This document shows, piece by piece, positions 16,712 through 25,453 of a stretch of 60,588 bases of DNA. Origin of the DNA: Fibrobacter succinogenes (GTDB lineage Bacteria > Fibrobacterota > Fibrobacteria > Fibrobacterales > Fibrobacteraceae); NCBI GenBank assembly GCA_902771595.1, contig CACXXH010000016.1:1-60588 (forward strand), written 5' to 3'. Both the position numbers and the translations under genes were made by a program. Under the pieces are notes generated by a model. The model did no database searches and had not been told where the DNA came from. It was given only the letters and a program-made list of their open reading frames with translations. Each line of letters opens with the position of its first letter. The first letter of the stretch is position 1.

Positions 16712-16739
16712 TTGACAAATTTCCATTGTTTACTATCTT
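16712..16739 (+). promoter_or_regulatory. sigma70-like promoter upstream of rpsT
   Basis: TTGACA at 16712-16717 and TATCTT at 16734-16739 with a 16-nt spacer, about 45 nt before the rpsT start codon. The -35 matches consensus fully; the -10 matches four of six positions. The 16511-16711 stretch before it shows no convincing gene. Confidence 0.55.
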
Positions 16740-16784
16740 TGTCCCTACAAAAATTTATAAGTAGGTTTTACCCGGAGATTTAAG

Positions 16785-17045
16785 GTGCCTCAACATCAAT
16801 CTTGCAAAAAGCGTTTGCGTCAGGCCGAAAAGGCCAATGCCATGAACCGTGCAGCCCGCGCCGAAATTCGCGCAAGCCTCAAGGTCATCCGTACGGCCAC
16901 CACCAAGGATGCCGCCCTTGCCGAAATGCCGAAGCTTTTCCGTCTTCTCGACGTCGCTGCCAACAAGAGCCGCGCCGGCTTCAATGCCAACCGCGCTGCC
17001 AACTACAAGGCTAAGGTCGCAAAGCTCGTCAATGGTTTCGCCTAA
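16785..17045 (+). CDS. rpsT: 30S ribosomal protein S20
   Basis: An 86-residue, basic, Ala/Lys/Arg-rich helical protein with the S20 pattern: QHQSCKKRLRQAEKANAMNRAARAEIR at the start and a C-terminal NKSRAGFNANRAANYKAKVAKLVNG. It binds 16S rRNA in the small subunit. Start is GTG 16785 behind GGAG at 16774-16777. It stands alone between its own promoter and a terminator at 17078-17115. The KSRAGF stretch takes the place of the usual KGIIHKNTAARKKSRL-type motif, so the protein is somewhat divergent. Confidence 0.93.
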   Translation: MPQHQSCKKRLRQAEKANAMNRAARAEIRASLKVIRTATTKDAALAEMPKLFRLLDVAANKSRAGFNANRAANYKAKVAKLVNGFA

Positions 17046-17077
17046 TCGGGCGTAACAAGACTTGAATCGGTCTTAAA

Positions 17078-17115
17078 ACCGGTGCACTTACGTGCATCGG
17101 TATTTTCTGTTTTTG
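17078..17115 (+). terminator. rpsT intrinsic terminator
   Basis: Stem ACCGGTGCAC / GTGCATCGGT (one G-U pair) with a 4-nt loop at 17078-17101, followed by a T-rich stretch (ATTTTCTGTTTTT). Confidence 0.8.
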
Positions 17116-17225
17116 AAGAATGCGTTTGGCGTGGCCGTGGACACAATGAGGGCCCTGTTTGCGTTGACTCACATACAGATACGCAAATAATTTACTAGAT
17201 TAATCGCAAGTATCAAGGATTAGTG

Positions 17226-18176
17226 ATGTCTTCAATCAATTTTGCAACACGCGAAATCAGTTGTAAGGTGGTCTATTACGGGCCGGGTCTTAGCGGTAAG
17301 ACTACGAACCTGCAGGTCATCCACCAGAAGATGCCCCAGGACAAGCGCACGGACATGGTGTCGCTTGCTACCGAGGGCGACCGTACTCTGTTTTTCGATT
17401 TCCTTCCTCTAAATCTTGGCGATATCAAGGGTTTCAAGACTCGTTTCCAGCTTTATACGGTTCCCGGTCAGGTCTATTACAACAGCACCCGTAAACTTGT
17501 GCTTCGCGGTGTAGATGGTATTGTCTTTGTGGCCGACTCGCAGCGCTCCCGCCAGGCCGAAAACCTGGAGAGCCTCCAGAACCTTCGCCAGAATCTGCAG
17601 GATTACGGCATGGACCTGGACGACATGCCCTTCGTGCTCCAGTACAACAAGCGCGACATGGAAAACGTTTTTACCCTCGACGAGATGAACGCGGAACTCA
17701 ACCTCCGCAACGTCCCGTTCTTCCCGGCTACGGCGCATAACGGCAAGGGTGTCGTCACGACGCTCAAGACCATCGCCATGCTGGTGATCGAGAAGTTCAA
17801 CGTGAAGCAGGGATTCCTGCGCAAGGCCGCCGAGAGCGTGAACAACACCGGCGTGCACGACGTGAGCCTCACCAAGGAAGGCGTTTCTGTTTCCCAGGCG
17901 GCTCCCGCAGCTCCTGCACAGCCTGCCGCTCCTGCAGCAGCACCTGCAGCGGCGACTCCGTTCAAGATGCCCTCGTTTGCGGCAAAGCCCCCCGTCGGCG
18001 GAATGGCGTCCGGTGGTGCCAGTCCGTTCCAGAAACCGGTGTCGTCCCCCTTCGGACGTCCGCGTGCGACCCCGCAGCCGCCGCGTATGCCGTCTTTCGG
18101 TCGATCTGTGGATCGAGGTAACGCCGAGGTCTCGGACGACGAAATTGAACTGCGTCCGTACGTACCCAAGAAGTAG
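17226..18176 (+). CDS. mglA: MglA-like Ras-family polarity GTPase with long Pro/Ala-rich C-terminal tail
   Basis: Residues 1-195 are a bacterial MglA GTPase: INFATREISCKVVYYGPGL at the start, P-loop GPGLSGKTT, a switch region with FFDFLPL, VPGQVYYN in place of the DxxG motif (as in MglA), and the NKRD guanine motif (LQYNKRDM). In Myxococcus MglA-GTP sets cell polarity and drives gliding and type IV pilus motility. Typical MglA ends near residue 195. Here about 120 extra residues follow, rich in Pro and Ala, with a repeated MPSF motif and an acidic ending (DDEIELRPYVPKK). ATG 17226 is preferred, with AAGGA 6 nt upstream. mglB follows after 30 nt. Confidence 0.92.
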   Translation: MSSINFATREISCKVVYYGPGLSGKTTNLQVIHQKMPQDKRTDMVSLATEGDRTLFFDFLPLNLGDIKGFKTRFQLYTVPGQVYYNSTRKLVLRGVDGIVFVADSQRSRQAENLESLQNLRQNLQDYGMDLDDMPFVLQYNKRDMENVFTLDEMNAELNLRNVPFFPATAHNGKGVVTTLKTIAMLVIEKFNVKQGFLRKAAESVNNTGVHDVSLTKEGVSVSQAAPAAPAQPAAPAAAPAAATPFKMPSFAAKPPVGGMASGGASPFQKPVSSPFGRPRATPQPPRMPSFGRSVDRGNAEVSDDEIELRPYVPKK

Positions 18177-18206
18177 TTAACGGGTTTAAAGTCATAGCAG
18201 GTTTGA

Positions 18207-18623
18207 ATGAGCGACTTTACGATTTTTTCAGATGATGTGGGAAAGGTTCGCCGGTTGATGCTTGCTTACCAGGCCAGCGTCAAGGCTGATTACATTGTCC
18301 TTTGCCACCGTGACGGTTCCATTATCGCCGAAGTCGGTACCCTCGGTATCGACGCCACTCCGCTTGCAGTTCTTAGCACGGCTTCGTTCGACTCCGCCCG
18401 CCAGGTGGGCATGATGCTCGGCGGCGAGAACTTCCAGTCCGTCTCCTATGCGGGCGAGAAGCGTTCCATCTACATTTCCCCTGTGGACGAGGCGCTCTTG
18501 CTGGTGCAGGTGTTCCCGGGCTCCAGGCTCCCGAACCGCATCGACGACTTCAACCGCCTGCTTGTCGAAAAGCTGGTGGACGCCGTTCCCGCATTCACCC
18601 AGAACACAAGTAAACTCAGGTAA
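18207..18623 (+). CDS. mglB: MglB-like roadblock/LC7 domain protein
   Basis: A 138-residue roadblock/LC7 protein: an N-terminal helix (MLAYQASVKADYIVLCHRDGSII), then ASFDSARQVGMMLGG and VSYAGEKRSIYISPVDEALLLVQVF. MglB in Myxococcus is the GTPase-activating partner of MglA at the cell pole. The position 30 nt after mglA supports the same pairing. It is shorter than M. xanthus MglB (159 residues) at the C-terminus. Confidence 0.88.
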   Translation: MSDFTIFSDDVGKVRRLMLAYQASVKADYIVLCHRDGSIIAEVGTLGIDATPLAVLSTASFDSARQVGMMLGGENFQSVSYAGEKRSIYISPVDEALLLVQVFPGSRLPNRIDDFNRLLVEKLVDAVPAFTQNTSKLR

Positions 18624-18635
18624 TAGGGGTTTACC

Positions 18636-19145
18636 GTGGCCGGCATTCCGCCACTTCGCAATTTGAGGAAGACAACCATCGTCGTGGTGCTTGTCTTCCT
18701 TGTTTTCTTTGGACACCGCATCGTCAGTTTCTGGATGGACGACGCTTCGTTGCAGAGTTTTTCGGGTGCTGAACTTTCGCCCTCGCAGAGCGTGGTATGC
18801 CGCGATGTGGTGCGCGGGACGCCCTTCGGTGCCGATACCGTATTCGAAGAAAACACGAGGCTCTATTTCTATTCCACGATATCGAATCCGGCGCGTTATT
18901 CCTCCGATACGTTGTTGCACATATGGTATTGGGGTACGGACACCATACAGACAGTGCGCTGCATTATAAAGGCGACTGAATACCACAAGGGCATCGAAGA
19001 CAAGGAGTCTTCGCAGTCCGGAATCGGCGTGTGCCATACGGAGATTTCTCCCAAACTCCTCAAGCCGGGGGAGTGGAGCGTTGACCTTGTTGCGGGGCGC
19101 AAGCTCCTGTCGAGCAGGCAGTTCCGCATCGAATCCAATAGGTAG
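18636..19145 (+). CDS. Single-pass membrane protein with DUF2914-like periplasmic domain
   Basis: A 169-residue protein starting at GTG 18636, 12 nt after mglB. Residues 11-29 form one membrane helix (TTIVVVLVFLVFFGHRIVSF). The rest is a beta-rich domain resembling DUF2914: VVCRDVVRGTPFGADT, LYFYSTISN, HIWYWGTDTIQTV and LKPGEWSVDLVAGRKLL with a closing beta strand. DUF2914 has no defined function. Its place between mglB and a large outer-membrane protein suggests that it links cytoplasmic polarity proteins with the envelope, but that is inference. Confidence 0.65.
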   Translation: MAGIPPLRNLRKTTIVVVLVFLVFFGHRIVSFWMDDASLQSFSGAELSPSQSVVCRDVVRGTPFGADTVFEENTRLYFYSTISNPARYSSDTLLHIWYWGTDTIQTVRCIIKATEYHKGIEDKESSQSGIGVCHTEISPKLLKPGEWSVDLVAGRKLLSSRQFRIESNR

Positions 19146-19150
19146 TCCCG

Positions 19151-22045
19151 ATGAGGCGTTTGCTGTGGGTAGGCGCCCTTTCGGTCGGGAAGGCTTTTTC
19201 TCTCGATATAGATTCGCTTCCGGTATGGAATCCGGATATCCTTTCGCGTAAGGTGGAGGCGTCCGCTCCCGCCGATACGGCGCATGTCGAAAATCGTCTG
19301 GAGACGCACGGTTACAAGACCATGCAGGTGACCGTGGGCGACGGCGATACGCAGGTTGACCAGCAGTTGAAGCTCTCCATCCAAGGAATCGTGGGCGACA
19401 GCGTCGTGATAGATGCCTTGCTGAACGACGTGGACAGGCGTGCGGGCGACCAGACGACGGCTACGCTCCAGGAGGTGGACCAGGTGTATTTCAAGGCGAC
19501 CTCCCGGCATTGGATGCTCCATCTGGGCGACTTCCTCTGGCAGGATGCCGATCTTGGCCTGTTCTCGCTGGAACGGACCTCGCTTGGCGGTATGGTTGGA
19601 TTTAGGACAAACTATTCTGACGTGCGGGCCGCCGTAGGTACCGACGAAGTGAACCGAACCGTGCGCACGTTTGCGGGTGTGAGCGGCCAGCGCGAAGGTT
19701 ACGCCTTGAGCGGCGACGGCAACTACATCTCGGTCGTCCCGAATTCAGAATCCGTATGGATAAACGGCGAAAAGCTCGAACGCGGCAAGGATTACGAGGT
19801 GAATTATGCCGGAGGCCTTTTGAATTTCAAGGGGCTGCGCATGCCGTCCGCCGAAGATGAAATCCGCGTGGAATACGATGCCTACGACGATGACAACATA
19901 ATGAGCCTCTATGCGGCTGCGGGCAAGTTCCGCCATCCGAATCTCTACTTGGACGTGTCTGGCTTCCGGCTGGAAAACGACGTGGACCGCTTGAAGAAGG
20001 GCGCATGGACCGATGACGACTACGCGATGCTCAAGCACGACGACGGAAGTGAATTTGTTCGTGACGATACGCTCGGGGCGCTTTCCCGCCCGTCTAGGAC
20101 GGACATGGCGGGCGCGAGATTGCGCGCGCAGCTGGACAACCGCTACTATACCGATTTGGAAGTGGCGTATTCCAGGCGCGATACCAATACGGTTTCCGAC
20201 GACGTAGGTGGCCCGGAAGCCCATGCGTTCCGCTGGTTTTTGACTTCCGATTCTTCGGCGGCGATGAAACGCTTTCCGGTGGCGTTTTCCGCATATGGCA
20301 ACTATGTAGGGGAAGGCTTTGATATTTCGGATTTCAAGGGCGGCGATGACGACTGGAATTCGTACAGGCTGAAAGACGAGTGGGACTTGGACAGCGCGCT
20401 GCTTGCAAACGGAAGTTTCCGGCACGACGAGTTCGCGATGCGGCTCCGTCTGGGTTCGGAGTGGTTCGGCAATCTTGCGTGGGGTTACCGGCAAGGGGAC
20501 GATGAGCGCTGGAATTCCTCGCGAATAAAGGCGAGCCTGACGCATAATACGCAGGACGGGCGTTCGACCGAGGTTGCGCTAGTGCATGTGCAGAGCCAGA
20601 CGGACGTTGCCCGCGAAAGGTTCCAGGGCTATGCGAACGTGAAAAAGACGCGCGGTTTTTTCCAGGGCTTTGTCGGGGCGGACGTGCGCTATACCGAACG
20701 CGACAGTGCGGAAATCGACGACGGGGAACTTTATTTGCGCACGAATTACGGAGTGAAACTTTCGGAGAGTTCCTGGAACGTACTTGAATCCATCGACTTT
20801 TTGAACGTGAGCCGCGGGGGCGATTCGTATACGGGCCGGGGCGGCGATACCGGCGATCCCTTGAAAGACAACTGGATTGATTCGTTGCGCCAGTTCAAGT
20901 GGAACCAGTCCGCGGAAGTCCACCTGAAGGGAATAGACCTCACTCACTATTTGCAGTACGTGTATCGCGACCTGGCGGAATCTGGGGACGAGCACAATTG
21001 GGCGGGCGACCTGAACGCGCGTTTCGGCAACGAACGTATAGGAATCCACGGAAACATCGCCTACAAACTGGGCCTCACCGAAGAACAGACCTATACCGCC
21101 ATATACAAGGCGGTGGCGAAGGGCACGGGCGACGTGCGTTACGATAGCCTGACCGGCGCGTTTATCGAGGGCGTGGACAACGGTGACTTCGTCTACGAGG
21201 GAATGGGCCGAAACGATTCCATCGGGGCGGTGCTCGCCTCGAACGCGTCCTTCAGTGCGAACCTCGAATGGAATCCGGGAAAGACCTTCGGCATAGACCG
21301 GGGAATCCTTCACGATATCAAGCTTTCCGGTTCAATCAGCGCCGTCTCCGAAGACACTACGGGCCGCAAGCTGTATTTCCCGGAGGTCCTCCCGTCGGGA
21401 CTGCGCGATGTCTCCTCGGGTTCGCTGTCGTGGACGGGCAACCTGGAATGGACGCATCCTTCGGGTGCCACGCTTGCCTACAAGCCCTCCGCCTCGTACG
21501 ACAAGAAGCTTTCTTCTATCGAGTATTACGAGTCGCTCTTCCATCACGAAATCGCGGGTTCCTACAGGCTGAACGAGAATCATTACGTGGGTGCGGAAGC
21601 CTTCATGGAAGATGTCGGGCTGCAGGCGCTCCAGGATTTGGAATGGAACATCAGGAGTGTCGCGGGCAGGTACCGCCTGAGTTTCTGGGAGTTCTTCAGC
21701 GTCGAGCCGGGCGGACGATTCCGCTACGGGTCCGGCGAGGAAGCGGCTGGGCGCGAGTTCGACGCCTACCTCTGGGAAGCCTACTTGCGTCTGGGTTACA
21801 AGAACCCCAAGCGCTTTGACGGGTACGTGCGCTTCTCGACAGTCCAGGTGGAGACCGGCGACGATGCGGTGCCGTACCAGATGATGTCGGGCTACAGCGA
21901 TGGAACCACGTTCCGCCTGGAAACGTCCCTCTCGTTTACCGTGAACCAGAACATTTCCTTCGGGTTGTATTATATCTTGCGCTTCGGCGATGCCGAGGAA
22001 AATATTTTCCAGAAACTTTCGACAGAAGCGAGGGCGGTGTTTTGA
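19151..22045 (+). CDS. Large outer-membrane beta-barrel-like protein, unknown function
   Basis: A 964-residue secreted protein with a short signal peptide (MRRLLWVGALSVGKAFS). After an N-terminal region with an ISVVPNSESVWINGEKLERG-type beta module near residues 195-215, the remainder is a long run of alternating amphipathic strands rich in Tyr, Trp, Arg and Asp. It ends in a terminal Phe (STEARAVF), the typical C-terminal signature read by the Bam machinery. No characterised family was recognised. It starts 5 nt after the DUF2914-like gene and lies in the mglAB cluster, before an Omp85-type assembly protein. Confidence 0.7.
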   Translation: MRRLLWVGALSVGKAFSLDIDSLPVWNPDILSRKVEASAPADTAHVENRLETHGYKTMQVTVGDGDTQVDQQLKLSIQGIVGDSVVIDALLNDVDRRAGDQTTATLQEVDQVYFKATSRHWMLHLGDFLWQDADLGLFSLERTSLGGMVGFRTNYSDVRAAVGTDEVNRTVRTFAGVSGQREGYALSGDGNYISVVPNSESVWINGEKLERGKDYEVNYAGGLLNFKGLRMPSAEDEIRVEYDAYDDDNIMSLYAAAGKFRHPNLYLDVSGFRLENDVDRLKKGAWTDDDYAMLKHDDGSEFVRDDTLGALSRPSRTDMAGARLRAQLDNRYYTDLEVAYSRRDTNTVSDDVGGPEAHAFRWFLTSDSSAAMKRFPVAFSAYGNYVGEGFDISDFKGGDDDWNSYRLKDEWDLDSALLANGSFRHDEFAMRLRLGSEWFGNLAWGYRQGDDERWNSSRIKASLTHNTQDGRSTEVALVHVQSQTDVARERFQGYANVKKTRGFFQGFVGADVRYTERDSAEIDDGELYLRTNYGVKLSESSWNVLESIDFLNVSRGGDSYTGRGGDTGDPLKDNWIDSLRQFKWNQSAEVHLKGIDLTHYLQYVYRDLAESGDEHNWAGDLNARFGNERIGIHGNIAYKLGLTEEQTYTAIYKAVAKGTGDVRYDSLTGAFIEGVDNGDFVYEGMGRNDSIGAVLASNASFSANLEWNPGKTFGIDRGILHDIKLSGSISAVSEDTTGRKLYFPEVLPSGLRDVSSGSLSWTGNLEWTHPSGATLAYKPSASYDKKLSSIEYYESLFHHEIAGSYRLNENHYVGAEAFMEDVGLQALQDLEWNIRSVAGRYRLSFWEFFSVEPGGRFRYGSGEEAAGREFDAYLWEAYLRLGYKNPKRFDGYVRFSTVQVETGDDAVPYQMMSGYSDGTTFRLETSLSFTVNQNISFGLYYILRFGDAEENIFQKLSTEARAVF

Positions 22046-22140
22046 TGATTGATAATGGATGATTGATAATTGATGATTAATGATTAATGATGGATGGTGT
22101 CATCCTGAGTGGAGCAACATAGTTGCGGAGACGAAGGATC
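22046..22140 (+). repeat. TGATTGATAAT direct repeats and REP-like hairpin element
   Basis: The gap between the large barrel gene and the Omp85 gene begins with short degenerate direct repeats (TGATTGATAAT, TGATTAATGAT). It continues with a compact element: ATCCT near 22104, a hairpin GCAAC-ATA-GTTGC, and a closing AGGAT near 22133. The outer ATCCT/AGGAT arms are inverted. The 5-bp stem with 3-nt loop resembles elements at 28396-28479 and 41433-41545. Confidence 0.5.
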
Positions 22141-22170
22141 CAGACCAGAAGGATTTGTAGTTTAAAGAAG

Positions 22171-23706
22171 ATGAATCGATTGGTGTTGTACATATTGCTC
22201 TTTGTCTCCTTCGCGCTGGCGGAGGGCGTGGGCGTATGCACCGTCGACAGCATCGCATGGAAAGGCGAACATTCCGGATTCGACGATTCGCAGATGGAAG
22301 AGGCCTTGGGCGCGCCCTGTGACGCATGGAAACCGCTGGCCGACAAGCTCGTCCGCTATTACGAGGACCAGGGTTTTGTCGCGGCGCATGTGACGGGAAA
22401 AATCCGGCAGGCGGATATCCGGCAGGCGGAACTTCGGCAGGCAGGCGCTGATGCGAACGCTGTTGCAGGTGCGGGCGCTGTTTCTGTCGCGGGCATGGAT
22501 TCCGCACGCGGAATGCATGTGCTCGAACTGGAAATCGTGCGGGGAGCGCTCTACGTGTGGGCTCCGCCCGAGAATGCCGATTCCGCGGGAACGAAGCGCG
22601 ATGTGTTCGCGAAACTATCGGGCATCGAGGATGGCAAGCCCGTTTCCCTCACGGACCTGGAACGCTCGGAACGCAGGCTTGCCCGCATGGGCTACTTCGA
22701 GAAGACGGCACCCGCGCGCCTTTACCGCGATCCGTCGCGCAACAGGATTTTCCCTGTGTTCAGCATGCGCAAGGCGAACGTCTCTACGGCGGAAGGCGTC
22801 CTGACCTATTCGAGCGACGAGAACGTCTGGGAGGGTAGGCTCGACGTGAGCCTGTACAATATTGCGGGGACGGCGCGCGACCTGCAACTCGAGGGCTTTA
22901 CGGGCGAAAACTCGCGCCACCTGACGGGCTACTACAAGGAACCGTGGATTTTAGGCTCGGCCTGGAATGTCGTTGTGCGCGGGAACTTCGACGAGGAGAC
23001 ACTTGACGGCGACGGAAGTGTCGCCGGCGATTCTTTGGAATCGGACTCCGCCTCGAGCGATGTTATCGAAAGGACCATCGTGGGCGAGGTGGGCGTCACG
23101 CGCGACATCGGGTTCGATTTCAGTATCGGCGTGTTCTTCGGCATGAGCGAAGACGACAAGCATTCCACCTTCGAGATTTCGTACGTGTCGCTGGACAGGT
23201 TCGTGCTTCCGCGCAGGGGCTGGCGCCTGGAAGCCTCGGCCACATGGAAGATGGGCCGCCCCGACTCGCTCGACAACTACCTCGGTGCCACCGCGAGCGT
23301 CCTCGCGTACTTCCCGCTGTACGGCAACTTCATCAGCCGCTTCTCGGGCATGGCCGGCGGAATCTTCCCGACAGGCGCGTCACTTGCGCGCAAGGACTAC
23401 TTCGCTCTGGGCGGGCCCGAGAATTTCAAGGGGATGCATTACCGCACGCTTCGCAGCAGGAGCTACGGGCTTTCGGAAATTGCAATCCTCTGGCAGTACG
23501 GCTATGACCTGAGCATTGAGGCGTTTTACCAGCCCGGACTCTACCGCCGGCTTGCGCCCGACCACGGTTGGTCCCGCGAACAGAACTACGGTATTGGCTT
23601 CACGCAGTACCGCGGCAACTGGAGCGTCAATCTGTATTATGCGCTGCGGAACGGCGAAAACTACCTTGACGGCATTATCGGTTTCGGTTTGAGAACGCTG
23701 TTCTAG
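22171..23706 (+). CDS. Omp85/BamA-superfamily outer-membrane assembly or translocation protein
   Basis: A 511-residue protein with a signal peptide (MNRLVLYILLFVSFALA). POTRA-like modules lie at about residues 22-200, followed by a C-terminal 16-strand-type surface antigen (D15) barrel ending in Phe (GIIGFGLRTLF). The barrel has a FALGGPENFKGMHY motif where BamA, TamA and FhaC have the conserved (V/I)RGF/Y loop, so the Arg is replaced by Lys. Residues about 79-98 hold a short repeat IRQADIRQAELRQAG. Size suggests a TamA/FhaC-like minimal Omp85 rather than BamA. It may insert or secrete the neighbouring large barrel protein. Confidence 0.75.
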   Translation: MNRLVLYILLFVSFALAEGVGVCTVDSIAWKGEHSGFDDSQMEEALGAPCDAWKPLADKLVRYYEDQGFVAAHVTGKIRQADIRQAELRQAGADANAVAGAGAVSVAGMDSARGMHVLELEIVRGALYVWAPPENADSAGTKRDVFAKLSGIEDGKPVSLTDLERSERRLARMGYFEKTAPARLYRDPSRNRIFPVFSMRKANVSTAEGVLTYSSDENVWEGRLDVSLYNIAGTARDLQLEGFTGENSRHLTGYYKEPWILGSAWNVVVRGNFDEETLDGDGSVAGDSLESDSASSDVIERTIVGEVGVTRDIGFDFSIGVFFGMSEDDKHSTFEISYVSLDRFVLPRRGWRLEASATWKMGRPDSLDNYLGATASVLAYFPLYGNFISRFSGMAGGIFPTGASLARKDYFALGGPENFKGMHYRTLRSRSYGLSEIAILWQYGYDLSIEAFYQPGLYRRLAPDHGWSREQNYGIGFTQYRGNWSVNLYYALRNGENYLDGIIGFGLRTLF

Positions 23707-23725
23707 ACGGGTGGCGGGAGTCGGC

Positions 23726-24568
23726 CTAGATGAAAATCAGGCCGAGGATGCCGACGATCCACAGGTAGTACGAGAAGTAGTGGAACTTGCCCTTCTGCAC
23801 GAAGTTCATGAGCCACACGAGCGCGAATATGCCTGCGATGAACGCGACGAGCATGCCGGCCAGGAGCTCGGGACTGAAACTGCCGGCGTCGATGCACTTC
23901 ATTGCCTTTTCGGGGTCGAGCAGCGCCTTCTCGGGCGTCATGCCCTGGCACTTCACCCACTTGATCACGTCGAGCAGTGCGGCGCCTCCTACGGCGGGAA
24001 TGCTCATGAGGAAGCTGAATTCTCCGGCGTACTTGCGGTTCACTCCCATGAAAATCATGCCGCTGATGGTCGAGCCGCTGCGGCTGATGCCCGGGATGCA
24101 GGCGATGCCCTGGACGACGCCGGTGACGAGAGCGCGCCACCAGTTCATCTTGACGCCCTCGGCTTCAGGATGCTTGCTGCCGGTACGGCCCCACTGGCTT
24201 ACGAAAAGCAGGGTGGCGGTGACGAGCAGGGCGACGCACACGGCGCGCGGGTTTTCGAACAGGCTTTCGAGCGGCTTCTTGAATCCGATGCCGATAATCG
24301 CCGTCGGGATGCTCGCGAGAACGATGTAGCCCGCTTCCTTGAGCTGTACGGGGTCGCGGTGGATGCAGCCCACGATGATTTCCACAATCTTCTTGCGGAA
24401 CACGACGAAGATGGAGAGCAGCGTGCCGGCGTGGAGCATGATGTCGAAGAACATGCCCGCTTCGCTCACGCCCAGGAGTTCCTTCCCGAGGACGAGGTGG
24501 CCGGAGCTGGAAATGGGGAGAAATTCGGCGAGGCCCTGCAATAGGCCCAGAATGATGGATTCAAGCAT
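23726..24568 (-). CDS. uppP: Undecaprenyl-diphosphatase UppP (BacA)
   Basis: A 280-residue inner-membrane enzyme with both catalytic motifs: LQGLAEFLPISSSGHLVLG near residue 9 and GISRSGSTISGMIFMG near residue 160. It dephosphorylates undecaprenyl diphosphate so that the lipid carrier can be reused for peptidoglycan and other envelope polymers. The ATG at 24568 begins the usual MLESIILGLLQG start. It is convergent with the Omp85 gene and belongs functionally with the mur genes at the right end of the window. Confidence 0.96.
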   Translation of the reverse strand: MLESIILGLLQGLAEFLPISSSGHLVLGKELLGVSEAGMFFDIMLHAGTLLSIFVVFRKKIVEIIVGCIHRDPVQLKEAGYIVLASIPTAIIGIGFKKPLESLFENPRAVCVALLVTATLLFVSQWGRTGSKHPEAEGVKMNWWRALVTGVVQGIACIPGISRSGSTISGMIFMGVNRKYAGEFSFLMSIPAVGGAALLDVIKWVKCQGMTPEKALLDPEKAMKCIDAGSFSPELLAGMLVAFIAGIFALVWLMNFVQKGKFHYFSYYLWIVGILGLIFI

Positions 24569-24588
24569 GGCGGGAAAGATAGCAATAG

Positions 24589-24623
24589 GAGTTGCTGGTT
24601 ATTAGTTGCTAGTTGCTAGAAAT
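24589..24623. repeat. degenerate GTTGCTAG/GTTATTAG repeat
   Basis: The short gap upstream of uppP contains GTTGCTGG, TTATTAGTTGC, TAGTTGCTAG in tandem. The pattern resembles the TAGTTAC/TAGTTCC arrays at 28396-28479 and 41433-41545 but has no obvious hairpin. Confidence 0.35.
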
Positions 24624-24703
24624 GCGGAAAACAGGCGCTTCTTGCCGCCCGAAGTCCTATAACCGGTAGACAAAAACTTGCAACTATTAACTATATTCAT
24701 GAC

Positions 24704-25429
24704 ATGGTTCGCAAATTCCTTCTCTGTTTTCACGATTTTAGTGTCTGGAATTTCCGGAAGGTGTTGCCGTACCTGCGGGACCTGAAGGCCCTGGCTGGTG
24801 CGCCGTTCTGCATCCTCGTGATTCCCGATACCGAAGGGGCGTCCGCCGAATCTGTCGCGGCGTTCCGTTCCACCCTTGCCGATCTCAAGGCGGAGGGGTT
24901 CGAACTTTCGCTCCACGGCTACAAGCACAAGGCTGAATTCAGCCAGGGCCGTAGCTACATGGGGCTCATCGGCATGACCGTGACCCACAGGGAGGCGGAA
25001 TTTGCGGGACTCAGCGAGTACGAGTCCGGAAGGCTTCTGCAGGCGGGCATCGATGCCTGGAAAGCCCTGTTCGAGGGTACGCCCGATGCAGGCCTTAAGC
25101 CCGTGGCGTTCGTGCCTCCGACATGGTACAGCAACAAGTTCCTGCCCTTGCAGGTGCGCCGCATGAAGATGCTCTACGAAGACCGCTTCTCGCTCACGAC
25201 TGTGGGCGGCAAGCGCTACGCCTCTCCGGTTGCGAGTTTTGCGGGTGTACCCGAATTCATGGTGAAGCCGACGTTCAAGTTCGGCGCGCTGATGCTGGAC
25301 GCTCCTCTCGGTACTCCGCGCATTGCGCTGCACCCGGTGGATTTCCCCGAACGCGACGACGATGTGCGCGATCTCGTGCGCATAGCCCTGAGCAGCGGTC
25401 GTAAGCTGGTGCGTTACGCCGACCTTTAG
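24704..25429 (+). CDS. DUF2334-type polysaccharide deacetylase-like protein
   Basis: A 241-residue cytoplasmic protein with the polysaccharide deacetylase (NodB-like) layout. It opens FLLCFHDFSVWNF with an HD pair, has FELSLHGYKHKAEF near residue 64 giving the HxxxH-type metal site, and PVAFVPPTWYSNKF near residue 128. DUF2334 proteins are predicted carbohydrate deacetylases, but few have known substrates. No signal peptide is seen. It stands alone, divergent from uppP. Confidence 0.78.
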   Translation: MVRKFLLCFHDFSVWNFRKVLPYLRDLKALAGAPFCILVIPDTEGASAESVAAFRSTLADLKAEGFELSLHGYKHKAEFSQGRSYMGLIGMTVTHREAEFAGLSEYESGRLLQAGIDAWKALFEGTPDAGLKPVAFVPPTWYSNKFLPLQVRRMKMLYEDRFSLTTVGGKRYASPVASFAGVPEFMVKPTFKFGALMLDAPLGTPRIALHPVDFPERDDDVRDLVRIALSSGRKLVRYADL

Positions 25430-25453
25430 CGGATTCTAAAAAATTGATTGCGG

